From the NCBI RefSeq assembly GCF_900230215.1, contig NZ_LT907982.1:186001-250000 (forward strand): DNA of 64,000 nucleotides, written 5' to 3'. The stretch comes from Jatrophihabitans sp. GAS493. GTDB lineage: Bacteria > Actinomycetota > Actinomycetes > Mycobacteriales > Jatrophihabitantaceae. Of this stretch, positions 8,411 through 17,676 are shown piece after piece. Under the pieces are notes generated by a model, which was given only the letters and a program-made list of their open reading frames with translations, did no database searches and had not been told where the DNA came from. The position numbers and the translations under genes are program-made. Numbering within the stretch: position 1 is the first letter of the stretch; each line of letters opens with the position of its first letter.

Positions 8411-8932
8411 ATGGCACCGTCGACCGACACCATGGTCAACGGGTCGCGGCGTGGCCGCCGCTGGGCGTTCGTCACCGCCGCGGGGGTGGTTCTGCTGGCC
8501 ATCGCAGCCGGTCTGCTGATCCGCCACCAGCAGAGCGACGACGCCGGCCACGGGTCGGGAGCGGCACCGGCGTCACTCCAATCCTCCGTGGGGGCAGAGA
8601 TCGCCCACGTGCTGGTGATCGACTGCGCTGGTGGCACGGCGGCCACCGAGCCGACCGAGCTGAACCTGACCTGCGGGGACGGCAGCATCATCTTCAACCG
8701 GATCGTCTGGTCGTCCTGGAGCGATGCCGCCGCGATCGGAACCGGCATGCTCGGCGAGAACAACTGCATCCCGAACTGCGCGGCCGGCACAATCGTCACC
8801 GAGCCGGCCACGGTCGCCCTGGCCGCACCCGGCCCGTCAGCGGGTTCGACGATCTACACGAGCATGACGATCACCCCGGTACCGCCGAACGGGGCCGGCT
8901 TCCGCCCGATCAGCGCCAAGGTCCCCCAGTAG
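8411..8932 (+). CDS. Membrane-anchored secreted protein of unknown function, 173 aa
   Basis: ATG at 8411 is preferred over the GTG at 8393 because GGGAGA lies five bases upstream. One hydrophobic segment (WAFVTAAGVVLLAIAAGLLI) follows a basic stretch, so the protein is exported or anchored with the rest outside. The outer domain has four cysteines and the stretch FNRIVWSSWSDAAAIGTGM followed by NNCIPNC. I recall this pattern from uncharacterised secreted actinobacterial proteins. No enzyme motif is seen. Confidence 0.75.
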   Translation: MAPSTDTMVNGSRRGRRWAFVTAAGVVLLAIAAGLLIRHQQSDDAGHGSGAAPASLQSSVGAEIAHVLVIDCAGGTAATEPTELNLTCGDGSIIFNRIVWSSWSDAAAIGTGMLGENNCIPNCAAGTIVTEPATVALAAPGPSAGSTIYTSMTITPVPPNGAGFRPISAKVPQ

Positions 8933-8942
8933 GTTCGCTGAC

Positions 8943-9017
8943 TCGCTGGCTATTCGGCGACGAAGTCGCTGGCTATTCGGCGACGAAGTCGCTGGCTATT
9001 CGGCGACGAAGTCGCTG
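8943..9017. repeat. 23-bp tandem repeat (three copies) including the stop of the hydrolase gene
   Basis: Three copies of a 23-bp unit beginning CTATTCGGCGACGAAGTC, with CTA (minus-strand TAG) at 8950, 8973 and 8996. The copy at 8996 is the real end of the hydrolase gene (FVAE stop); the other two lie downstream. Period and copy number match the array at 2582-2638 but the sequence differs. Confidence 0.92.
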
Positions 9018-9844
9018 AGCAACCGGGCGAACCGGCGGGGCTCGTCCAGATGGGGGAAGTGACCGGCCCGCTCGAAGATCTCCAGCCGGCTCCCCTCGAT
9101 CGCCTCGTGCGCCGCGACGGCGTGCTCGACCGGGATGATCGGGTCGCGGGCCCCCCAGGCGATGAGGCAGCGAATGTCGAGAGCCAGCGGCAGGTGCTCG
9201 TGCGCGCTGATCGTCTGTCCACCCGGGTCGATCACCGCGCGCGTGGTGGCCAGGAACGCCCGCCGACTCTCGGCGTCACCCAGCTGCGTGAAGCCATACC
9301 AGGCCTCCGCCATATCCGAACTGGCCCGCAGACCGACCTTGGCCAGCGTGCGGCCGACGGCTTCAGTTGTGCCCCGAATCCAACCCGCGGCGATCAGCGG
9401 CAGCACCCACTCCGCGCCTGGGAGGGTGGCCGAGCGCAGCAGCGGGCTAACGGCGCGACCCAACCCACCACTGGAGACGAGCACCAGCCGCTCCACCCGC
9501 TCGGGGAAGAGGTAGCAGAACTGCATGGCGATCCCGCCACCCAGGGAGTGCCCGACCAGGGTCACCCGGTCGATATCGAGGCGGTCGATCAGGTCTCGCA
9601 GAGTCGCGGCATGCGCCCCGAGCGAGTAGTCACCGCGTGGCTTGGCGGAAGTGCCGTGCCCGAAGAGATCCGGCGCGATGAGTCGATACTCGTCATCGAG
9701 GTCGTCGATCACCCCGGCCCAGGTGCGGTTGGAGCTGAGCAGACCGTGCACCAGCAGCAGGTTGGGGCCGGTACCGCTGTCGAGGTAGGCGAGGTCATGA
9801 CCGTGCAGGGAGACCGAACTCGGCCCGGCGACTGGCAGCTCCAT
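8996..9844 (-). CDS. Alpha/beta-hydrolase
   Basis: A 282-residue alpha/beta-hydrolase of the epoxide-hydrolase/esterase type. The oxyanion region is LLVHGLLSSNRTW and the nucleophile elbow is GHSLGGG. The acid is probably the Asp of WGARDPIIP and the base the His of AGHFPHLDEP, giving a complete triad. There is no signal peptide, so it is cytoplasmic. Substrate unknown. Its 3' end is duplicated in the adjacent 23-bp array. Confidence 0.88.
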   Translation of the reverse strand: MELPVAGPSSVSLHGHDLAYLDSGTGPNLLLVHGLLSSNRTWAGVIDDLDDEYRLIAPDLFGHGTSAKPRGDYSLGAHAATLRDLIDRLDIDRVTLVGHSLGGGIAMQFCYLFPERVERLVLVSSGGLGRAVSPLLRSATLPGAEWVLPLIAAGWIRGTTEAVGRTLAKVGLRASSDMAEAWYGFTQLGDAESRRAFLATTRAVIDPGGQTISAHEHLPLALDIRCLIAWGARDPIIPVEHAVAAHEAIEGSRLEIFERAGHFPHLDEPRRFARLLSDFVAE

Positions 9845-9914
9845 AGCCCGAGCATAGGGCCGGGCCGCCGGAAAACATGACGGGTCCGGCGGCGGGTGAC
9901 CTACGCACCATCAC

Positions 9915-10562
9915 TCACCAGCCGATTGGGTCCATCCGCCGTCTGGCCGCGTCCACGATCCGTTCGATGGACGCATAGCCGAGCACCTCAGTGCGCTGAG
10001 TCAGGAAGTCGGCGAGCTGCATCCGGGCCACCACGTGGACGAGTCCGTGCTCGGGCTGTTCGGCCACCGTGAACCCCAGCTGGGCACCGCCGACGGAGAT
10101 CACCGACCGGACGTCGACGAACATCCCGGTGCTGGCACTGAGCCAGCTGGCGGCCCGGCGGGCCGCGTTGCGATTGTTGCGGACATAAGACATCCGCTGG
10201 CCGTCGACGACGAAGGTTCGACCGCTCACCCAGACATCGGAGTGCGGGTGATCTTTGGCGCTGATGGTGAAGACACCGCCAGGGCCGACCACCATCCGGT
10301 CGACATCGTCGGCGCCCCGGACTCGCACCGACGGCGCTTCGACTTGGTGCTCGAGCCCACGGGCCCGGATGGGAACACTGCGCCAGAGCGGGCCGAGGAG
10401 GTCGAGCTGCGCGTCGATGGTGTCTTCACCGGCTGGACCGATGCACCAGGCTCGATCGTCGCGCACCCGCAGGACGCGAGCAGCGAAGGTACGTGGGTGG
10501 TTGGCCGGAGCGGGCGAGAGCGCGTCGGCAGTGTCGGCCCGCTGGGCCCAGACGGCGGTCAT
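9915..10562 (-). CDS. NERD-domain protein, second copy
   Basis: A 215-residue protein. ATG 10562 is chosen because AAGGGG lies 8 bases upstream; a TTG eight codons earlier is possible. After a variable N-terminus, residues about 45-150 carry a NERD-like core: GPAGEDTIDAQL (the helix with conserved Glu), then DDVDRMVVGPGGVFTISAKDH (the Asp...Lys strand pair). No helicase or kinase domain is fused. It is divergent from the NERD-helicase gene across 200 bp, suggesting shared regulation. Function unknown; it could act on or sense nucleic acids. Confidence 0.68.
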   Translation of the reverse strand: MTAVWAQRADTADALSPAPANHPRTFAARVLRVRDDRAWCIGPAGEDTIDAQLDLLGPLWRSVPIRARGLEHQVEAPSVRVRGADDVDRMVVGPGGVFTISAKDHPHSDVWVSGRTFVVDGQRMSYVRNNRNAARRAASWLSASTGMFVDVRSVISVGGAQLGFTVAEQPEHGLVHVVARMQLADFLTQRTEVLGYASIERIVDAARRRMDPIGW

Positions 10563-10763
10563 GGTGGGGACCCCTTCAGTGATCAATGGTCCCCAGCAGA
10601 CCAGTCACGACGTTCCGTGACCCGTCAACGCTAACACCGATCGAACATTCCGCTAACTCGAAAGATTCGACCGCTGGACGGCTTCCGGAGTTGGTCATCC
10701 AACTGGCACGGGCATTGGATCTGTGTTCTCCTCTAATTCTCGGCTGGGGAGTCGGGAGTCGAG

Positions 10764-12905
10764 ATGGATCGTTTAACCCCCCACACCACCCCTTCCCGCA
10801 ATCGAGCGACTACTGCCGGTAACTCCGCTGGTCGCGAATCGTTACGGGCACGACAGCTGGTCGCGGCCTACGAGCGCGCGCTGACCGAGGCCCGAACCCG
10901 CATGCACAACTTCGCCATCGCCGAGCGGTCGGAGTCCGAGATCGCGGCGCAGCTCTCCGCGCTGCAACCCCTCGGGTGGCACCTGCTGACCGATCGGCGC
11001 TGGCCCGGGTCGCGAGCGAACATCGACCTGATTCACATCGGGCCGGGCGGCGTGCTTGTCATCGATGTGAAGGCCTGGCGCGATCCAGCCGTCGTAGACG
11101 GGCGATTGCTACGCGGCCAGGTGGACGCTCAGGAGGATCTCGACCGGGTCGCTCGAACCGCCGAACTCGTGGCCGACGTGACCGGCGAGATCGGCCTGGC
11201 CCCGCTCGAAGTGGTGCCGATCGTGGTCTTCACTGGCCGCCACGGCGCCGACAGCGAAATCGGTCGGGTGAAGATCCTCGATCAGCACTCCCTCATCCCA
11301 TGGATGGTCCGCCGCGGCTCGCGACTGACCCCGATCCAGGTGGGTGCACTCTGCCGAGTCGTCGGGGCGAGCTTCCCGCCGCACGAGCTGAACGCCGCCG
11401 AGCCGGCCACCGCCGAGCCGACCGCTTCTGTCGTTCCCCGGCCGATGGCCCGCCAGACCCAAGCGTCGCTCTTCGACAACTCGCTCTTCGATTCCGGGGC
11501 GCTGGAGGCGGCCCTCATCCGCGAGGCGAGTCTGGCTCCGATCGAGGAGTGGATGACCTTCCTGCATCCGGAGCAAGTGCGCCTGGTGCGGCGCATCGGA
11601 AGCGGGCCGGCGCGCATCCGGGGCGCGGCCGGCACCGGCAAGACCGTCGTCGCCCTGCATCGTGCGGCCTATCTGGCCGAATCGCTACCCGGGCCGGTGC
11701 TGGTGACGTCGTTCATCAACACACTCCCGCCGGTGCTGCGCGGGCTTTATCAGCGGCTCTCACCCGCCACCAGCGGCCGGGTGGAGTTCATCAATCTGCA
11801 CGCCTGGGCGTCGCGGCGACTCACCGAACGGGGCCTGCACCTGCAGGTGGACCCGAAGTTCGCGCAGCTGGCCTACAACCGCGCCTGGGCCCGTCAGGGG
11901 AAGCGCTCCTGCCTGGGCGAGATCGGCGTCAGCTCCACCTACTGGAAGGAGGAGATCGACTGCGTCATCAAGGGCCGCGGCATCGTCGACTACTCCGACT
12001 ACCGCGACCTGGTGCGCGTCGGGCGGCGCACCCGACTGGTCGGGAAGCAGCGGGAAGCGGTCTGGATGCTCTACTGCGACTACGACGACCAGCTTCGGGC
12101 AGCCGGGCGCCTGGACTACAACGACCTGCTCACGCTGGCCCTCGACGAGCTGCGCCAGCGACCCCTCGCCACGCCGTACGCGGCCGTCATCGCCGACGAG
12201 GTGCAGGATCTGAACTGCCAGGCCGTCCGCCTACTGCGAGAGATCTCCAGCGAAGGCACACGACTGCTGGTCGTCGGCGACGGTCAGCAGCAGATGTATC
12301 CCGGCGGCTACACGCTGGCCGAAGCCGGGATCTCGGTGGCGGGGCGCTCGACGGTGCTGCGAGTCAACTACCGGAATGCCTCGAAAATCATTGACGAAGC
12401 GACGAAGGTGGTTGCCGGCGACGAGTTCGACGATCTGGAGGGGTCGGCTGAGACGGGTCGGCGTGAGGTGCTCTCGGTCCGCGACGGCGGCGAGGTGCAT
12501 CACGCGTCGGCTGCCAATATCGACGCGCTCCGCCGTCAGGTCGTGGAGCGGGTCGGGCAGTTGATCGTGTCCGGACAACGGCCGGCCGATGTCGCGGTGC
12601 TCTGCTCGACCAACTTCGAGGTGAACGTCTATCAGACCCTGCTGCGCAAGGCGGGTTTCGCGTCGCTACGACTGTCGGAGTACCAGGGCAGCCCGGTCGA
12701 CGCGGTGAAGGTGGGGACGGTGGCCCGAGCCAAAGGCCTGGAGTTCAAGAACGTCGTGCTGCCCGTGCACGACCGTCCGAGATCCCGCACCCGCCCCGAA
12801 CCCGAGGAGATCGGGCGGGAGCGGGGCGAGCAGAAGCGCCGCGAGTTGTTCGTCGCGATGACCCGGGCCCGGGACAGCCTCTGGGTCGGGCGCGTCGCCT
12901 CCTAA
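10764..12905 (+). CDS. NERD-UvrD/Rep-like helicase fusion
   Basis: A 713-residue protein. Residues about 55-170 are a NERD domain (SRANIDLIHIGPGGVLVIDVKAW, with the conserved Asp and DVK active-site-like residues). A linker leads to an SF1 helicase: Walker A RGAAGTGKTVVALHR near 287, motif II VIADEVQDLNCQAVRLL, then VGDGQQQMYPGG, NYRNA, ARAKGLEFKNVVLPV and FVAMTRARDSLWVG. The NERD residues look complete, so nuclease activity is plausible. Fusions of this type occur in bacteria with roles proposed in DNA repair or defence. GGGAGTCGAG lies just upstream of the ATG. Confidence 0.88.
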   Translation: MDRLTPHTTPSRNRATTAGNSAGRESLRARQLVAAYERALTEARTRMHNFAIAERSESEIAAQLSALQPLGWHLLTDRRWPGSRANIDLIHIGPGGVLVIDVKAWRDPAVVDGRLLRGQVDAQEDLDRVARTAELVADVTGEIGLAPLEVVPIVVFTGRHGADSEIGRVKILDQHSLIPWMVRRGSRLTPIQVGALCRVVGASFPPHELNAAEPATAEPTASVVPRPMARQTQASLFDNSLFDSGALEAALIREASLAPIEEWMTFLHPEQVRLVRRIGSGPARIRGAAGTGKTVVALHRAAYLAESLPGPVLVTSFINTLPPVLRGLYQRLSPATSGRVEFINLHAWASRRLTERGLHLQVDPKFAQLAYNRAWARQGKRSCLGEIGVSSTYWKEEIDCVIKGRGIVDYSDYRDLVRVGRRTRLVGKQREAVWMLYCDYDDQLRAAGRLDYNDLLTLALDELRQRPLATPYAAVIADEVQDLNCQAVRLLREISSEGTRLLVVGDGQQQMYPGGYTLAEAGISVAGRSTVLRVNYRNASKIIDEATKVVAGDEFDDLEGSAETGRREVLSVRDGGEVHHASAANIDALRRQVVERVGQLIVSGQRPADVAVLCSTNFEVNVYQTLLRKAGFASLRLSEYQGSPVDAVKVGTVARAKGLEFKNVVLPVHDRPRSRTRPEPEEIGRERGEQKRRELFVAMTRARDSLWVGRVAS

Positions 12906-12912
12906 CACCCTC

Positions 12913-12961
12913 CGCTTTTGGCACACCTGCAGGGATAGTCCCTGCAGGTGTGCCAAAAGCG
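12913..12961. repeat. Perfect 49-bp palindrome, dispersed repeat copy 1
   Basis: Two perfect 23-base arms (left CGCTTTTGGCACACCTGCAG then GGA) separated by the 3-base loop TAG. It sits in the 64-bp gap between the convergent helicase and the membrane-protein genes, where it could serve as a terminator. A copy identical at 47 of 49 positions, in inverted orientation, lies at 34271-34319. Confidence 0.95.
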
Positions 12962-12969
12962 AGGGCGGT

Positions 12970-13464
12970 TCAGGGGAGGTCGGTGCGCCAGCTGCGCAGT
13001 TCGTGCTCCGTGGGCCGGCGCCAGCTGACCTCGGCCCACTTCGACCCCGGCCCGAGGTCACCGGCGGCGTAGAAGCGCCGCGACGCACGAGGCCCGATCT
13101 CCCAGGGGCCCAGCTCCTGGGACAGCCGCTCCAACATCGGGCCGCTGATGATGACGTCGCAGGCCGTCTCGGCACCCTCGTTGATGAGCACGAACCCGGC
13201 GCCGTGCTCGAAGGCGATCGTCCACGGCGTCACGTAGGCGGCGTCGCGGCGTTGTTCGATCGCCACCATCAGCTCAGCCGCCTCGGCCGATCGCACCACC
13301 GATACCGCCGCCTCCTCAGCCGCGGTCAGCGCCTGTTCGGCGGCATCCAGCGCACGGGCCGACGACGCGTCGGCTCGACGGGCGCTGTTTCGCGTACTCA
13401 ACGCGGCGAAGACGGCGACGATCAGCGCCATGGTCGCCGTGACGACCGCGATCCATCCGAGCAC
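12970..13464 (-). CDS. Membrane-anchored hypothetical protein, 164 aa
   Basis: One N-terminal membrane segment (LGWIAVVTATMALIVAVFAAL) is followed by an Ala-rich helix (SSARALDAAEQALTAAEEAAVSVV) likely to form a coiled coil. A beta-rich C-terminal half (WTIAFEHGAGFVLINEGAETACDVIISG) resembles small extracytoplasmic or cytoplasmic beta-sandwich modules. No family is recognised. The membrane-proximal coil suggests oligomerisation. Confidence 0.65.
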   Translation of the reverse strand: MLGWIAVVTATMALIVAVFAALSTRNSARRADASSARALDAAEQALTAAEEAAVSVVRSAEAAELMVAIEQRRDAAYVTPWTIAFEHGAGFVLINEGAETACDVIISGPMLERLSQELGPWEIGPRASRRFYAAGDLGPGSKWAEVSWRRPTEHELRSWRTDLP

Positions 13465-13561
13465 GCCCCGATTCTCGCCGACCCGCGCCGATATCCGGCC
13501 ACGGCACGCGGATCAGCGCCGAGCCGGCTGCCCGTCGGTCAGGGGTCAGGCGTTAGGGAGG

Positions 13562-14053
<492 letters not shown>

Positions 14054-14132
14054 GAGATCGACTGTAGTGATCGCGCCCATCTGGGTATGAAGCAGTCAGT
14101 TCATGAGCAGTTCCATCAGAAGGGAAATCGCC

Positions 14133-14414
14133 ATGCCCACCGGTACCAGGGCCCGCACGCCGGGCCCCAGCGTCAAGGACAAGCCGCTCTACGAGAAGCT
14201 GCGCGACGAGGGCAACTCGAAGGCCAAGTCAGCCCGGATCGCCAACGCCGCCGCCAACACCAGCCGCAGCGCGATCGGTCGCAAGGGTGGCGCCTCGCCG
14301 AGCTACGACGACTGGACGGTCGAGCGCCTGCGCAGACGGGCCGCCGAGATCGGCATCGACGGCCGCTCATCAATGCGCAAGAGCGAGCTCATCGACGCCC
14401 TGCGCAATTCGTAG
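14133..14414 (+). CDS. Small basic protein with Rho-N/SAP-like C-terminus (DUF7218-like)
   Basis: A 93-residue basic protein. ATG 14133 has AGAAGGGAA just upstream, better than the in-frame ATG 14103. The first half, rich in Lys/Arg and Asn/Ala (KPLYEKLRDEGNSKAKSARI, then NAAANTSRSAIGRKGG), matches a widespread small actinobacterial family. The second half (YDDWTVERLRRRAAEIGIDG, then RSSMRKSELIDALR) is the helix-extended-helix of Rho N-terminal or SAP-like domains, which bind nucleic acid. Nucleoid or RNA association is an inference. Confidence 0.75.
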   Translation: MPTGTRARTPGPSVKDKPLYEKLRDEGNSKAKSARIANAAANTSRSAIGRKGGASPSYDDWTVERLRRRAAEIGIDGRSSMRKSELIDALRNS

Positions 14415-14444
14415 CGGACACCGACGGCGGGTTCGCAGTGCCAG

Positions 14445-15167
14445 CTACAGCGAGATGCGCTCCAGCACGTCGCGGATGGCGAACTCGAAGAGGGCCGAAC
14501 TGCTGCTGAGCGACGCCGGCAGGTGCCGATTCACCTCGAGACTCAGCACACCGTGCAGGGTGGCGTAGCAGTCCATCGCGGCGGCCAGCGCGGCGACCGG
14601 CAGCTTTCCGTCGGTGCAGTCAACCCAGCCGTTGAGCTCGTCGACGAGCTCCGGCGTCAGCCTGGGCGTGATTCGATCCACCGCCAATCTTCCCTCGGCC
14701 ACCAGGTCCAGCATGGTCTGCATCAGCGCACCCACCGAGCGCATCGAGGCCTCGGTGGTCGCCTCGGTGCCGGTGTAGCCGGGCACCGCTGATCCGAAGA
14801 TGAGGCCGTACGGAGTGGGGTGCTCCAGCGCCCACTGCCGGTAGGACTTCGCGACCACGACGAAGACCTCCGTCGCCGGCAATTTCGGCGTCTGCGCCCG
14901 AGACCGCGCATAGGCCTCCTGTAGCGCAGCCCCGAGCGAGTCGAAGCCCTCGATGATCAGCGCCGTGAGCAGGTCGTCGCGGCTGGGGAAATAGCGATAG
15001 AGGGCCGACGGTGCCATGCCCATCTGACGGGCCACCGCTCGCAGCGAGAGCCCGGCCGGGCCGGACTCGGCCATCACCTCCCACGCCAGTTGCTTGATCT
15101 CCGCCGTGGTCTCGGCGCGCACACGGTCACGCCGGCTCACGGTTGCGGTAGTTGCCGGACCAATCAT
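14445..15167 (-). CDS. TetR-family transcriptional regulator
   Basis: A 240-residue repressor. The N-terminal helix-turn-helix is RDRVRAETTAEIKQLAWEVM followed by SLRAVARQMGMAPSALYRYFPSRDDLLTALI, the TetR signature. The ligand domain contains PTPYGLIFGSAVPGY, a TetR_C_13/WHG-like stretch. It is divergent from the mmpL-type transporter gene with operator-like palindromes between them, so it most likely represses that exporter and itself. Confidence 0.92.
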   Translation of the reverse strand: MIGPATTATVSRRDRVRAETTAEIKQLAWEVMAESGPAGLSLRAVARQMGMAPSALYRYFPSRDDLLTALIIEGFDSLGAALQEAYARSRAQTPKLPATEVFVVVAKSYRQWALEHPTPYGLIFGSAVPGYTGTEATTEASMRSVGALMQTMLDLVAEGRLAVDRITPRLTPELVDELNGWVDCTDGKLPVAALAAAMDCYATLHGVLSLEVNRHLPASLSSSSALFEFAIRDVLERISL

Positions 15168-15186
15168 TCAGCGAGCCTAACACGAA

Positions 15187-15252
15187 GTGAACAGTGAACA
15201 CTTTTAGAACAATGCTCTTGACAGACGTGCGCCCAGTGAGAACACTGTTCAC
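15187..15252 (+). promoter_or_regulatory. mmpL promoter with three TetR-like operator sites
   Basis: A -35 TTGACA at 15218-15223 and a possible -10 AACACT at 15241-15246 are 17 bp apart. Candidate operators are GTGAACAGTGAACAC (15187), TAGAACAATGCTCTT (15205-15219, whose last TT is the start of the -35) and GAGAACACTGTTCAC (15238-15252), with a perfect core GAACACTGTTC over the -10. The second resembles, at 12 of 15 positions, the palindrome at 24366. Binding by the adjacent TetR protein is inferred. Confidence 0.6.
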
Positions 15253-15299
15253 AAGACAAACGCTGTTCCCGCAAATCCGCGGCAGGCCCGGAGGACATC

Positions 15300-17534
15300 A
15301 TGATCGATCGTTTGGCTCACCTCGTTTTTCACCGCCGGCGCCTAGTGCTGGCTCTCTCCGCTGCCGTACTCGTCGCCTTCGCGGCGCTGGCCGCCGGCGC
15401 GTTCTCGGTCTTGAAGGTCGGCGGCTTCGACGACCCACGGTCTGACTCCAGTCAGGCCCAGCACCTGCTCGACACCAAGTTCGGCGGGCAGACCAACCTG
15501 ATCATGCTGGTGACGCCGGTCGCCGGGGGGCACCTCGACGACCCGGCCGTCGTCTCGGCCGTCGGCACGCTCACCGAGAACCTGCGCAGCACCGGCGACG
15601 TCGGCACCATCACCTCCTACTGGTCGACCCACTCCGACTCGCTACGTACCCGCGCCGGCGACTCGGCCCTGGTGACGATGCACGTCGAGGGTGACGACGA
15701 CGCCTCCTTCAAGGCCGCCCAGCGGATCATCGACGACTACGCACGAACCGATGCCACGATCCAGGTGCGCGCCGGTGGCCAGCTCGGGGTGAACCACGAC
15801 GTCACCGCACAAGTCGGAAAAGACCTCGGAATTGCCGAGGGTATCGCCGTCCCGATCACGCTGCTGCTGCTCATCCTGGCCTTCGGCAGCCTGGTCGCCG
15901 CACTGCTGCCGCTGGGCATCGGACTCGTCGCGATCGCCGGCACCTTCGCCGAGCTCAGCCTGCTCGGCCACGTCACCGATGTCTCGACCTACGCCATCAA
16001 CCTGACCACCGCGCTTGGACTGGGCTTGGCCATCGACTACTCACTGCTCATCGTGAACCGCTTCCGCGAGGAGGTGGCCGCGGGCTCGGAGACCGAAGCC
16101 GCCATCGCCCGCACCCTGCACACGGCCGGGCGAACCGTCATCTTCAGCTCGGCGACGGTCGCCGTCGCGCTGGCCGCGATGGTGATCTTCCCCTTGTATT
16201 TCCTACGTTCCTTCGCCTACGCCGGGATCGGGGTGGTGCTCATCGCCATGCTCTCGGCGCTCATCACGCTCCCCGCCCTGCTCAGCTGGCTGGGCGAGCG
16301 GGTGAACTCCGGGCGGGTGATTCGGCGTCGACCAATCCGACCGGCGTCGCAGGAGAGCGCCTTCTGGCGCCGTACGGCAACCACTGTCATGCGCCACCCC
16401 GTCCTGATCGCCCTGCCGGTGATCGCGCTGCTGCTCGTGATGGGCAGCCCGTTCCTCAAGATCGTCTTCTCGACGCCGGATGACCGAGCGCTGCCGACCA
16501 CGCTGGCCAGCCGACAGGTTGGTGACGCGCTGCGCAGTGACTTCCCGGGCAACGCCGCAGCCAACCTCTACGTCGTCATCGACGGACCGGCCGAGCAGAA
16601 CTCGCTCGACGCCTATGCCGCCCGGGTCTCCGCAATCACCGGTGTCACCTCGGTTCAGGCCCCGGACGGGCTGTGGCGGGCGGGGCAGCTCACCCCGGCG
16701 TCGGCGCCGCAACTGGCCCGTTCCGACGCGCGCTATCTGGTGGTGACCGGCCCGACCGACGGGGCTTCCGCCGCGGCGCAGCAGCTCGTCACGACGATCC
16801 GGTCGGTGGCCGCACCGGCCGGAACCCAGGTCCGGGTCGGTGGTGCGCCGGCCCAGCTCGTCGACTCCAAGGACGCAATCGGATCCCGACTGCCGTGGGC
16901 GCTGCTCTGGATCGCGGTGACCACCTTCGTGCTGCTCTTCCTCTTCACCGGCAGCGTGGTGCTGCCGATCAAGGCGCTGCTGCTGAACGCCCTGAGCCTC
17001 TCGGCGGTCTTCGGAGCGATGGTGTGGATCTTCCAGGAGGGACATTTCTCGTCCCTGCTCGGCTTCACCCCAACCCCGATCAACACCTCGATGCCGGTAC
17101 TGCTGTTCTGCATCGCGTTCGGTCTCTCGATGGACTACGAAGTCTTCCTGCTGTCGCGGATCAAGGAGGAGCACGACCACGGAGCCTCGAACACCGAGGC
17201 GGTCGCGGCCGGTCTGGCCCGCACCGGACGCATCGTGAGCACGGCGGCCCTGCTGCTCTCAGTGACCTTCTTCGCCTTCGGTACCAGCCACGTGAGCTTC
17301 CTGCAGCTCTTCGGAATCGGCACGGCGATCGCGATCGTGCTCGACGCGACGGTCATTCGAGGAATTCTGGTTCCCGCGTTCATGAAGGTGGCCGGGGAGG
17401 CGAACTGGTGGGCCCCGGCGCCGCTGCGGAGACTGCACAGCCGGGTCGGGCTCTCCGAGACGGTCATCCCGTCGGACGCCCAACTGGCCGAGTTGACTGG
17501 CCCCGTCGAGCCTGCGGGCGCCGGGCGCAGCTAG
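15300..17534 (+). CDS. MMPL-family transporter (RND superfamily)
   Basis: A 744-residue membrane exporter with about 12 membrane spans in two repeats of one plus five, each with a large extracytoplasmic loop (residues about 40-170 and about 390-520). Signatures are ALGLGLAIDYSLLIVNRFREE and its counterpart CIAFGLSMDYEVFLLSRIKEE; the paired Asp-Tyr residues form the proton path. GGAGG lies 5 bases before ATG 15300. MMPL proteins export lipids, glycolipids or drugs. With a divergent TetR gene and operators over its promoter, an inducible drug or lipid exporter is likely. Substrate unknown. Confidence 0.93.
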   Translation: MIDRLAHLVFHRRRLVLALSAAVLVAFAALAAGAFSVLKVGGFDDPRSDSSQAQHLLDTKFGGQTNLIMLVTPVAGGHLDDPAVVSAVGTLTENLRSTGDVGTITSYWSTHSDSLRTRAGDSALVTMHVEGDDDASFKAAQRIIDDYARTDATIQVRAGGQLGVNHDVTAQVGKDLGIAEGIAVPITLLLLILAFGSLVAALLPLGIGLVAIAGTFAELSLLGHVTDVSTYAINLTTALGLGLAIDYSLLIVNRFREEVAAGSETEAAIARTLHTAGRTVIFSSATVAVALAAMVIFPLYFLRSFAYAGIGVVLIAMLSALITLPALLSWLGERVNSGRVIRRRPIRPASQESAFWRRTATTVMRHPVLIALPVIALLLVMGSPFLKIVFSTPDDRALPTTLASRQVGDALRSDFPGNAAANLYVVIDGPAEQNSLDAYAARVSAITGVTSVQAPDGLWRAGQLTPASAPQLARSDARYLVVTGPTDGASAAAQQLVTTIRSVAAPAGTQVRVGGAPAQLVDSKDAIGSRLPWALLWIAVTTFVLLFLFTGSVVLPIKALLLNALSLSAVFGAMVWIFQEGHFSSLLGFTPTPINTSMPVLLFCIAFGLSMDYEVFLLSRIKEEHDHGASNTEAVAAGLARTGRIVSTAALLLSVTFFAFGTSHVSFLQLFGIGTAIAIVLDATVIRGILVPAFMKVAGEANWWAPAPLRRLHSRVGLSETVIPSDAQLAELTGPVEPAGAGRS

Positions 17535-17676
17535 CTCCGGTCGCCGTCCCTCAGCGAAACCTCAAGAAGCGCGGCGCGAGGCCGATGAGAGAGGTATGCG
17601 GCCGCTGGGGGCGGTCTCGCACCACAGCGACCGTTGCCTATCGGGGGGCAGCCGGGCATCTCGACAGGAGCACAAC

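Noticed and set aside
4222..12905. Classical restriction-modification system from the NERD proteins
   Set aside because: There is no DNA methyltransferase or specificity gene in the region, and several housekeeping-type genes lie between the NERD genes.
15238..15252. LexA/SOS box around GAACACTGTTC
   Set aside because: The actinobacterial LexA box has four bases between GAAC and GTTC; here there are three, and the site fits the neighbouring TetR operators better.
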